Assembly (NCBI GenBank): GCA_004335635.1
Contig: QAXH01006068.1
Span: 9,496 to 19,696, forward strand
DNA length: 10,201 nt
From: Chloromonas sp. AAM2
Lineage: Eukaryota; Chlorophyta; Chlorophyceae; Chlamydomonadales; Chlamydomonadaceae
Direction of reading: 5' to 3'
The notes under the pieces: generated by a model
What the model was told of the DNA's origin: nothing
The model's database searches: none
Seen by the model: only the letters and a program-made list of their open reading frames with translations
Made by a program: the position numbers and the translations under genes
Shown: positions 1 to 8,043 of the stretch, piece by piece
Numbering within the stretch: position 1 is the stretch's first letter
Layout of the letters: each line of letters opens with the position of its first letter

Positions 1-219
1 TGACCAGGCCTGCCAGTACCAAGCCTGGCACGCTGCAGCACGCAAGTAATCATAACCTGAGTAACACTTGTTTGCTTGCTAATCATAACCTTGAGCTTGC
101 TGATATGGCTCTCCTTGATTACCACACCTTACCTGTGTCTGCAAGCTCTGCAGTGCAGATGCTGTTAACCTAGTTCCTAATGCACAATATGAAAACGGTG
201 AGTACAACCGAGGAGCTTG

Positions 220-292
220 AACACACACACACGCACACACACGTACACACGCAAACGCGCGCACGCGCGCACACGCACACACACACACGCAC

Positions 293-324
<32 letters not shown>
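220..324. repeat. Compound (CA)n/(CG) microsatellite
   Basis: The stretch is an almost unbroken dinucleotide run of CA units. It contains CG-rich islands (CGCGCGCACGCGCGC near 256-270) and ends in a pure (AC) run of about 28 bases. Purine and pyrimidine alternate without a break from about 255 to 324; one AAA at 253-255 separates this from the first part. Such alternation, especially with CG steps, is the classical composition for left-handed Z-DNA and for length polymorphism by slippage. On the minus strand, which carries the genes recognised nearby, it reads as (TG)n and would lie in an intron or between genes. Open frames through it encode only His/Thr or Val/Cys repeats and are not taken as genes. 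Confidence 0.95.
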
Positions 325-523
325 CAGTTGTGCACGGGGCAGTGGTTCTTAGACAGCTGTGTACGGGCAGTGGTGCATGATATACCACATAAGTCAACAC
401 AAATTGAAGCGATTCACATCCGCCTTGCGCACTCGTGGTGGTACTCCTGTTACATACAACGACCTGCCGTGGACATGCTGCTCACTCAAGCTGCAAATTG
501 CTTGTACTTTGAATTGCTTGTAC

Positions 524-606
524 CTGCGGCGGAGCTCTTGCTCGATTAGCCTTGGCATGTCGCGTGGCAGCTGATCGAGCTCAACACCGACGACCTTCAC
601 ATGCAC
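524..606 (-). CDS. Candidate exon resembling a conserved SBP-box-protein segment (gene C, partial)
   Basis: On the minus strand a pyrimidine-rich tract ending in CTGTTGCAG at 607 is followed in phase 0 by a peptide beginning VHVKVVGVELDQLPRDMPRL and continuing IEQELRRR. It ends at a CGCAG|GTACAAG donor (intron from 523). The pattern V-K-(L/V)-x-G-x-x-x-x-x-LP-x-x-(L/M) recalls the KLFGxxPxxLPxxL segment that lies between the SBP zinc finger and the ankyrin part in plant and algal SBP-box proteins. That resemblance comes from memory of the family, not from a search. The frame stays open to about 397, so the exon could read through the donor. Upstream and downstream exons were not resolved, and the gene would continue past the left edge. 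It could be an exon of an unrelated gene; the exon itself is more likely than the family assignment. Confidence 0.35.
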
Positions 607-1853
607 CTGCAACAGGAAGAGCGGCCAGCCACAGGATAAGCATCATCTGGGAAGAGAGTTCCTGAGTAGGCCATATAAACATCTGGGAAGTCAAGTGCAC
701 CAGCAACAGCTTGTGAACGACCAGCAAGGTGCAGCGGGTTGAACGACAGCTAAACCAACAAGCTGTAATTTGCAAACTTGCAAGAATTGCTGGTGATAGC
801 AGGCCCAACTAAAGCAATAGACACCGGCAGCGCAAGTGGCAAATGACGAGGTGTAGTGCTGGTGTGCCTGTTAAAAGAGGCCAAACTGTATCAGCTCAAC
901 CACCAGATTGTCCGCCAGGAGAGCTTAAGGCCTAATGACCATCTCCTTCTCAACGTTTGCTGGCAAAGATGCTGGCTACGCCAGGGCGTGCTCTATTCAT
1001 GTCAATCTATGATCATGTTCAGTCTGATAAGTTGTGCGCACTAAAGAATAGTCCGCAGTACTGAGGCACACCAGCCCTACAGTGCCGCTGCCAACTTGCC
1101 ACCTGCAGATGACCACAACTACCAGGCTGGTAGTACCAGGGCCAGCGCCGACAACCTACCGTGATGAACGTACAGCCTGCGTCGTGCCTGTAGAATGTTC
1201 CGTGACGTGGCGATCTTAGTTGCAAGGCTGGCGTGAGGCTTGACCATTGTGGGCTGGCAGGCATTTGATATGATGGGCGCGCAAGGCTGGTCGCTGTGCT
1301 TCGAAAGCCACCCCGTCTTGTGGTTACCGTTGCTGGAGCCAACCTATGTTGCTGTGCGCGATTTGACCGACTATCCGACACCCTTGATGCAGGCGCGCAG
1401 AAAGAAGGGGTGGGCGGGCTGGTAATGGCAAGCTGTCCCATTGTGCTGAAGCCTGAGAATCCTGCAGCCGGCCCTTCGCATGGCGCTCCGACTTGCTTGC
1501 GATCAAGTGCTGCTACGGCATCAAGTGTCCTGCTTTCTTGTTTGCTGTTCCGCTGCGCATGTACATTGTCCCCATCACAGAGCCCGCTCTTGACACCTGC
1601 AGGATTAGCAACCAGACGTGGCGCGCGCCCTTTGGGACGTCGAATTGTATGTCACGAGGTAATCCATTGAAGGCAATTTTACATCAGGGAAGCCGCCACA
1701 TGACACGGGTCGGGATGTGTACCGCCCTGACCTACCCTGTGAAAGAAGTTCAAAGTTCATCCATTGACCTGGTTGGTATAGATCAAAAACACATGCATCA
1801 TCCGACCTGACTCCATCGGACATGTATGACACGGATAACAATGCATGTTTTGA
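607..1853. other. Stretch without a resolved gene
   Basis: If gene C is real, its upstream exons should lie here on the minus strand. I see isolated splice-like sites, such as TTTTAACAG on the minus strand at 867 and an ACG|GTAGGT donor near 1160. I could not chain them into a gene in consistent phase, and I found no SBP zinc finger (paired Cys/His cluster) in any minus frame. The longest frames (minus 1019-1441, plus 1296-1670, plus 1493-1810) overlap on opposite strands, show no recognisable domain, and have no convincing splice context. The region may contain introns or be intergenic. Confidence 0.5.
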
Positions 1854-1858
1854 TTACA
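1854..1858 (-). terminator. TGTAA polyadenylation signal of gene B
   Basis: The minus strand reads TGTAA here, 18 bases after the TGA stop of gene B at 1877-1879. TGTAA is the usual poly(A) signal of chlorophyte nuclear genes. The spacing gives a very short 3' untranslated region for such algae, so a later signal may be used instead: another TGTAA lies on the same strand at about 1679-1683. Confidence 0.5.
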
Positions 1859-1876
1859 GTGTCTGATGCAAGGTCA

Positions 1877-2967
1877 TCAGTTTTGGCAACCGACACAAAA
1901 GTCGCTGTGCATCTCACCGGAGTCTGGGTGCGACAAATGTGTTGTTGACGCATGGCCGTGAACAGAGCAAGACTCCAGGGCCCGTTTGTCCAGTTCCTGC
2001 TGTTGCTGCCTGATGCCTTCGCCTTGCTCCTGGCACGAGCTACGGCCACCCTCTTTCCGCGGCTTCACAGGGCTGGGCAGGTGGCTGGTGATCTCTGTGG
2101 GCACGTCGGAGGAAGGTGGGGGCGGAACAGACCAGGGCAGCACTTGGTGCCTTGCTTGCTTCTGCTGCAATTGCGCTTGCTGCTGCTGTAAGGCTTGACA
2201 GTGCCTCTGATATGCAGCCCGCGTTCGCATCTCAAGAATATACGAAACCAGCATCACGAGAAGCCAATTGCATGTGCCACGCAATACTGCACGTCCATGG
2301 TCGCCTCCCAAACGACAGACGAGAATCAACATCCAACCTAACTGACGCAGTGCCTCAGCCACGCCCATAACCAACAACTGCAATGTGAGCACACGATGTG
2401 AGCAAACGGAGTCACTTGCCACGTGATGAAGAGCTTGTGCAAGAACGGGATTTTCAATCAAGACAGGGCCGGACGAGTACATTGTAGTGAAGTACAGTAC
2501 AGTGAAGTGTAGAGAGAATACATATATGTGTCTTAAATGTTTACGAAAATTTGCACGCTATGACGCACCGGATAATGGTGATCCAAAGTCAGGTCCACCA
2601 GCAGCTCAATGTGCATGCCCAGAATGGCTTTCATGCCCTCAGTACAGGGTAACAGCTTCAATGCAACACACAGCGCGGTCAGCAACCGGATGGTCTGGCT
2701 CAGGACGCAGGCTGGCTGAAGCATGCCTGGGCGGCCATAGTAAGCCACAACGGCTGGTATCAAGACCACTGCGGTGTGCACCGACATGCTCGCTACCTCG
2801 ATGACGGTCTCCCAGCGCGCCTTGCTGTTGACATAGCCAAGATGTGCCGAGCGGAACATGGATGCCACGCAGACACAGACGCCTATCCAGCTGGCAAACT
2901 TAGAATTGGCCATCAGCCGCTGCTGGCGATAGGTGGCAAAAGATGGGACGGGCACTGGAGATGCCAT
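1877..2967 (-). CDS. Gene B: multi-pass membrane protein, paralogue of the gene A C-terminus
   Basis: The model joins 2967-2569 and 2377-1877 on the minus strand, 299 residues, across an intron of 191 bases. The donor is CCG|GTGCGT, the acceptor is CTCACATTGCAG, and both ends are phase 0. The start is an ATG with A at -3 and G at +4, and an in-frame TAG lies nine bases before it. Residues 1-20 form a polar leader. Hydrophobic helices follow near residues 27-40 (ASWIGVCVCVASMF), 60-76 (SVHTAVVLIPAVVAYYG), 86-104, 138-152 and 160-178. Then comes a Gln-rich, probably coiled-coil stretch (QALQQQQAQLQQKQ), a Pro-rich patch (PWSVPPPPSS), and a polar tail with a second poly-Gln run. The whole membrane part aligns by eye with exons 2-4 of gene A: MFRS with LFRS, CVALKLLPC with AYAWVTCMP, EALRQL with PLRQL, VLRG with LLRG. 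One intron position is shared. Function is unknown; a membrane location is inferred. An unseen 5' exon spliced near 2954-2973 is the main alternative to the ATG start. Confidence 0.6.
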
Positions 2968-5127
2968 GCTCGGCTACGTGTTTACTCTAGGCGGCTACTG
3001 ATCAACAGGCCTGCAAACGCAGCAGGTTGAGGCGGTCAGCAAACACCACGCGATCGGGCAAGTGACGGAAAAGACAGTCTTCTAAACATGTGTCAAGTCT
3101 TCACTGTATCTGGTGTGCGCAGGACATCCCGCCACGATGGCAGGTTCAGTGTCGAAGAGTGATCTGGGCATGCTTTTCGTAGATTGATCCACTGCAGTGA
3201 CCTGCCTTGTGAGGTTGTGCCTTGTGCCTGGTTGACCTCCGCAAGAGCGCTACGCACAACGCGCAACGCCGATGGTTCAATGACCAATTTCCCGCGCACT
3301 TCTTGGCGAAGTTGGCAAGTTGTACTGCATCTGCAATTCATCGGTTGCTGGCATAAGTGCCGGGCGCAAGACAGAGGATATGGAGTAGACAGTGTGTCTC
3401 ACTACCTTGCCGCTCGGCTGTGTCTCTCAATATTGGTGGTTAACACTGGGGTGCAATCTCCCTTGCAGTTAAACCCTATAGGATGACCGGCTGAGACGAT
3501 TGAAAATTGGGCATGTCACTGTAGACAGGCGGGATGGACGAGCGAGATGCATGGATCGTTGCAGGCGTCACCTGCGGCACGTGCGCAGGATCAACAATCA
3601 ACCTGGCGCCTCGCAAGGCAACGCGCAAGCCTCATCCAACTTCCAATCGGACGCGATCTCATGGCCAAGCACTGCCAACTCTGGCTTCCCAAGCCGAGCT
3701 GCCCAAGGCGAGGCAATGATTGGCACGCACAGACCGCATGAGGTCGCGCCCAGGATTGAATGGCTCATTAGCGGCCAAAACACGACACTTCAGGTCACAG
3801 GCAGACCCCCAACATCATCAGCGTTTTGTTTTTGTTATTGGAGTGCTTCGTAAGGCAGACATGATTCCAATGGCCGTGCGCCCATCAGGCTTGCCAGAGC
3901 GCGCAGAGAGGGGCTTTCCAGTGCCCTGCACCCAAAACCCTGGTTGAATTGATCACCTTTTTAAAACAGAACCTTGCAAGCTGAACTCTGCGACCGCGAC
4001 AGACAGAGAGACATGAGCGCCTTGCCATGACGGGGCCGACGTAAGCTACAAGCAGAGCCCCTCACCATGGATGGAGACGCCCTGGGTGAACGGCAATGTC
4101 GCAAAATCTGACGACCAAAATTGGTCTTCAGAACCGGCCTTTGCCTATTGTGCCTCGGCGTTGCCTTCTGTTGCTCAGGGTTGGTTAGGACGGTATCCAG
4201 TCTCGTCTCGTCTAGCACTTGCGCTCGATGCATGTGGGCCCTCCCTGTCGCTGTAAACATGACGCCTGTCCAACCAAGATTTGACAAGCACAGTGCGCAA
4301 CACAACACAGCACACAACACGCCCAAGACAGAGAGCCTCAACCAAGCCAGAGCATCAACAGAGAATGTCAGATTGAAATCCAACCTAATCAGGAAGATGC
4401 AGGTCTCCTGGCTGCACACACGTGCTATTTCGTGTGAAGGGCATGACAAAGCAGTGCTGTGATGTGTGCTCTGATGACATGCCATAATAATAAATATAAT
4501 ACTGCTTGATGCATCATGTCAAAGCCGATGAGGCCAGGGGAGGTGGCCACACATGCATCTTGGACGGGCTTGGTACCTGCACCCACCGTAGTCTTGTCCG
4601 CCTGAATGGTCCATGGGGGCTGCAGGCTGGCAATGTCCATGCACAAAGGATAGACGGGTTGCTGCGGCAGATGGAGGGCAGATGGAGGTTGCGCGTGTTT
4701 GTCCCCGCAGTTACGCGTGATCGAATTCAGAACAGCTGAGCCGTTCCGCTTGGTTGTGCCTCCAGAATTGCACGAAGTGCTTGGTACTGCGGCAATCCCG
4801 CACGAAAATGAAGATTGGCAGCAACATGGCCAACAGCCATGATGAGCCATTCACTGCCTCTTTTTAGGAGTCCTTGTTCCGGATAATGGAACCGTGTCAT
4901 TCATGCAGGAGTACACCAAGCACGAATGATTTCACGATTTTGCCCAACAACCAGAATTTCAAACTGCCGCTGAAACGTGCACACTGCCTTGCCGTCACTT
5001 GGCCAGCTCCATACGTTGAATACGCTGTAAGTCGCCATCGTGGAGCAACCTGGAACACAGCAACACGATTTGACCAGGTTTTATCTTGAGAGTGGCCTGT
5101 TGTTGCTCGGCACAGGTCTTCAATTTA
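2968..5127. other. Stretch without a resolved gene, upstream of gene B
   Basis: No gene can be supported here. Short exon-like pieces occur on the minus strand. One is a frame at 3341-3093 that includes LVIEPSALRVVRSALAEVNQ. Another is a frame after TTTTGGGTGCAG near 3928 that ends at a stop after KTKR. These could be 5' exons of gene B or chance openings. Frames on both strands between 3960 and 4850 are longer but composed of Cys/His/Ser-rich low-complexity peptide. A CA/AC-rich low-complexity patch lies near 4290-4322. I see no tRNA, no transposase and no long direct or inverted repeats. The promoter of gene B, if it starts at 2967, must lie here, but no TATA-like box stands out. Confidence 0.5.
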
Positions 5128-6216
5128 TCACTTGAGTGGTAAGAGCCCTTGCGTTGTGCGAACTTTAATTTGCCACGTTCGACTCGATGTGAGCACTGAC
5201 GCATTCTCAGTGTACAGTCCCCGCTGCAAGGTTTTCATGAACGTTGCACTGTCCATGTGCCTGCAGGCTTCACTGATCCACTAAGGATGTGCAGGCTCGC
5301 TGTGAGCGCAACAGGTCGCCCTTCAGTGCAACAGGTTCTCCAGGCTCTTCCTGACTTTCATTTGTTCACTTTGGCCTGGACACAGCGCAACGCGGACGCC
5401 CAGCTTCTGGACCGTGAGCAACCGGTCGATTCGCTTCCCTCAGCAACGCAGCTGTCCATAAGACCACCTGCCGATGGTGCAGCCATCCATGCAGGGGAGA
5501 GCGAGAGGCACATGCTACCTGCAGAGCCCTCATCTACGTACCTTGTTAACGAACTGCATGGTCCACACATCACACGGGGTGCCATAAATTCCGAAGAGGA
5601 AGACACTGGGGCAAGGCCAAATTTGCATGCCTACCTGGGCAGGAGCAGCATGCCATTGCTTTTGTGCGTTGGCTTGGATTCTTATCATGGGCCGCTCCTC
5701 GACCCCCCAACCACCGCTTCCCCTTCCACATGCCCTTTTCCATTGAGCCATGATGGCTGAGCATGCACCTGGGAAGCAACTCTCAGGCCCCACCTACAGG
5801 ATGGCAGGAGGAGGCCCACACAGCTCGAGGTTGCGTACGAGGTGCAGTATCACCGGAGCACCACACGCCCTACTCCTAGCTGAGCATGCAGAGAAACAGC
5901 CAGCATTGGCAGTTGAGCATGGCGTGCATGCCAGTGGAGAGTTCTCCACCACAGCTTGTTGAACTTGTATCCGTGGCTAGCATCAACGCCTAGGCTGTTG
6001 CCTGCCACGTGCATCTCTGCATGATAATGTTTGGTCAAACTGATAAACTCCAGGACCGCAACACATGGATCGCCTCTTGCTGTCATAACGAACACAAGAT
6101 CTTTGAAGGCCTGGAGCTCTGCATTGTTTTCGAAAATGGTCCTTTTTGGTCAGTATTTCAACCATGGTTTGATTCACTTGCTTGCTGCAGTGATGCCTCA
6201 GACTCTGGCGTTTACC
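5128..6216 (-). CDS. Gene D: unidentified multi-exon gene, 3' part
   Basis: A tentative chain of minus-strand exons keeps phase across four segments. The first ends at 6216 (AGAAG|GTAAAC, phase 2). The others are 6141-5874, 5634-5542 (CTGCCCAG acceptor, AACAAG|GTACGT donor, 31 codons in phase 0) and 5280-5128, which starts after CATCCTTAG and ends in TGA. Introns are 74, 239 and 261 bases. The predicted peptide reads smoothly: parts are AFKDLVFVMTARGDPCVAVL, then a hydrophobic stretch PSVFLFGIYGTPCDVW, then a polar end finishing in TTQGLLPLK. I do not recognise the family. The 74-base intron has a purine-rich acceptor (CCAAAAAG) and is the weakest link. The AACAAG|GTACGT donor is the strongest. 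No TGTAA follows closely on this strand. Most of the 5' part is not placed. A plus-strand frame covers 5257-5760 and is the competing reading. Confidence 0.3.
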
Positions 6217-7024
6217 TTCTCCGTTGTAGTTGCTTGACACTAGAGCTCGTCATAATCATGCATAGAGGGGGCATCCAAGCTTCACACGTGAAGAATTTCA
6301 AGTTCATGCAAATCCTTATATTTGCTCTTGGTTTGTGTTTTCATGGCCAGCTGGTCAAGGCCAGCACCATCTCTTGCTGCAGTTGGCTTTTGGTGTTTGA
6401 CAATGCAAACTGCTCTTGCAAATTTCTATCAATTGCAGTACTGCTTCAACTTCAGCTTGTCCAATATTGACAGTGACGATGATGCAATGTGCTGAGGATG
6501 AAGATGCCGCTACTAGTTGCAGATCAGGTTCGAACATGTGCAGTTTGCGACATTGCCACAGTTGGAACTCGTTTCACTGTTTATGTTGGAATTGGAAATC
6601 ATGTAAGAATGGCATTAGCCATGTTGGGTGAAGAAGTTTGCAGCTTTGAAACTGACATACGCTGCTTAGTCCATCTGAAAATTGCTTGTAGTTTCTTTGC
6701 CCATGCCTTTCCACACCAGCAACAGAGGTGCAAGGGATGCTTATCCAGGTGCTGTGCATTGCTTTACGCGGCGTGTTCATAATAATGGCATCTGGGACAC
6801 GTACATCAGCATGAATGCAATGCATGCACGTTCTGCAACCCCTTCTTCTGGTTATTGCTTAGTCTTTTCTCATATTGGAATCAGTGAATGGGGGAGTGAT
6901 GATGGCTCCCACGTTTCTTGTCAAACCATTTGTCAAGGCAAAGATGGTCAAATCGCGCCAGGCATTTCCTTTTTGACAAGCGTTGCTACAACGCACAAGG
7001 TGGCCCTTTTTTCTTCTTCTTCAG
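6217..7024. other. Stretch with ambiguous coding on both strands
   Basis: On the minus strand the frame just above 6216, including KFFTCEAWMPP, could be an exon of gene D. On the plus strand, frames at 6489-6782 (with DIATVGTRFTVYVGIGNHVR) and 6682-7065 (with GISEWGSDDGSHVSCQ) read like protein and could be exons upstream of gene E, but I found no donor/acceptor pair joining them in phase. No domain is recognised on either strand. The end of the stretch (about 7003-7024) is a T/C-rich tract ending in TTCTTCTTCAG, a good plus-strand 3' splice site. Confidence 0.35.
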
Positions 7025-7618
7025 TTCCTCTTTTCTGCGGCGATTCTAACTCGAGCGGCGATTGAAGGCGAATGGCTGCTTGTAGCTGATGTGTGTGTCA
7101 CATCACAACTTAGTGCCATAAGATCAGTCTGCCAGTTTCTCGTCTGTATCTGCACAACGTTTTTGCATTTTGTTGTTGGTCAAACTTTGGTATCCCTTTG
7201 GTCGGTCAAACCTTCGTCTTGGTCCCTTGGATGGCGGCCTGCTAGCCTCTGTCTCTTTTTATTGTTCGGACAAACGTTTGTGGAACGTTTCTTCAATCTG
7301 ACCGGGGTGGATAACTATGTAACAAGCAACGTATCAGAGACAAGCAACTCGGCGATCTTACTTGTCAACTCAGTGAATGAACTCAGCAAACAGTCAAGTG
7401 TTATGCATTGTGCATGCAAAGCTGATGGGTTGACGCTGAGGATGGTCCTCGAGCAGCCATTGCACAGCAGACAGGCCCACAAACAGTTCAGGGGAAGAAA
7501 CATGCCATATCATTCCAGAAATACATCCCATCAGGCAATTGAACAGAACGACTGGTCAAGCAACTGGGCCGTGACAACTGTGCCAACCGTCCGCAACATG
7601 AGCCCCCAGAGGAATTGA
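7025..7618 (+). CDS. Gene E: candidate terminal exon, unidentified
   Basis: An open frame of 198 codons including the TGA stop follows directly, in phase 0, after a strong polypyrimidine-AG acceptor (CCCTTTTTTCTTCTTCTTCAG). It is the longest frame in the central region. The first part (FLFSAAILTRAAIEGEWLLVAD, then VCQFLVCICTTFLHFVVG) is hydrophobic. The second half is polar, rich in Ser, Asn and Gln, and ends VRNMSPQRN. The stop is followed 24 bases later by TGTAA. The T-rich stretch 7140-7270 also contains imperfect repeats of GGTCAAACNTT and could instead be intronic, so the exon may be smaller. No family is recognised. If real, the gene converges with gene A, with about 425 bases between the two stop codons. 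Confidence 0.35.
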   Translation, partial: FLFSAAILTRAAIEGEWLLVADVCVTSQLSAIRSVCQFLVCICTTFLHFVVGQTLVSLWSVKPSSWSLGWRPASLCLFLLFGQTFVERFFNLTGVDNYVTSNVSETSNSAILLVNSVNELSKQSSVMHCACKADGLTLRMVLEQPLHSRQAHKQFRGRNMPYHSRNTSHQAIEQNDWSSNWAVTTVPTVRNMSPQRN

Positions 7619-7641
7619 GTTTGTTTACGTACAATGCATTG

Positions 7642-7646
7642 TGTAA
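7642..7646 (+). terminator. TGTAA polyadenylation signal of candidate gene E
   Basis: TGTAA lies 24 bases after the gene E stop. A run of seven A residues (7656-7662) begins nine bases further on, close to where chlorophyte transcripts are usually cleaved. This supports a plus-strand 3' end here. A genomic A7 at the cleavage point could be chance, or the mark of a retroposed copy. Confidence 0.4.
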
Positions 7647-7662
7647 TTTGTTGGCAAAAAAA

Positions 7663-8043
7663 GAAGTTTGCCAGTTCTGTTGAGACTTGTGTTTGCATTA
7701 AATGAAATATGCAACGACTGCCAGTATCATATCAGGCGACGGCAAAGTTCCTTTATCAACTTCTTGACGTGGAATTATCAACAGATAATTTGAATATCTA
7801 TCAAATATCATCAACAGATAAGCCCCAGATAATTCACAATGATTTCCCGCTCACAAGCCATCTCCTGCACGACGCCAGCGCCGTAATCGTCCCCCTTCTG
7901 CCCCTCAGCACTGCTACTCAGCACCGCTACTGTTCCGGTACACTACGGAATCACATGGACTGGTTAGCTGACCCAGTCCCGGCAGGGTGACCTGGGTTTG
8001 TGGCTCTTCTTGATTCCCTTGACCAACAGTTGTTTGTGTTCTC
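7663..8043. other. Intergenic stretch between convergent 3' ends
   Basis: The interval lies between the presumed 3' end of gene E and the stop codon of gene A. It contains an AT-rich patch around 7770-7850 with a direct repeat of ATCAACAGATA (7777-7787 and 7810-7820). Nearby is a short imperfect repeat, CAGCACTGCTACT/CAGCACCGCTACT (about 7907-7932). A 93-codon plus-strand frame crosses it, but has no splice or similarity support. No minus-strand TGTAA for gene A was found between 8043 and 7663, so its 3' end is not defined. Confidence 0.5.

Noticed and set aside
4..30. Short inverted repeat CCAGGC...GCCTGG
   Set aside because: Six-base arms at the very edge of the window are within chance expectation; no terminator role is expected in eukaryotic DNA.
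133..180. Possible small minus-strand exon ending at ACACAG|GTAAGG
   Set aside because: The donor is good, but the exon start and phase cannot be fixed and no link to the 524-606 exon could be shown.
495..531. Short tandem repeat of AATTGCTTGTAC
   Set aside because: Only two 12-base copies; too short to claim a functional element.
79..549. Open frames on both strands through the CA repeat, giving Val/Cys- or His/Thr-rich peptides
   Set aside because: A dinucleotide repeat lacks stops in all frames, so the openness is a by-product of the microsatellite.
1019..1441. 140-codon minus-strand frame
   Set aside because: No domain, a Pro/Ser/Arg-rich composition and equally open plus-strand frames over the same bases; nothing distinguishes it from chance.
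3961..4485. 174-codon minus-strand frame
   Set aside because: It runs through a CA/AC-rich low-complexity patch, is Cys/Leu- and Arg/Ser-rich, and has no splice context, start context or recognisable domain.
5257..5760. 167-codon plus-strand frame
   Set aside because: It overlaps minus-strand segments with good splice signals, shows no domain, and has an unstructured Pro/Ser-rich composition; it is probably the antisense shadow of gene D. Kept as the competing reading if gene D fails.
6009..6470. 153-codon plus-strand frame, Cys/Leu-rich
   Set aside because: It covers the minus-strand exon with AFKDLVFVMTARGDPC, which reads more like protein; no signals support the plus-strand version.
7175..7280. 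Imperfect repeats of GGTCAAACNTT in a T-rich stretch
   Set aside because: Copies are diverged and irregularly spaced; possible low-complexity intron sequence rather than a binding-site array.
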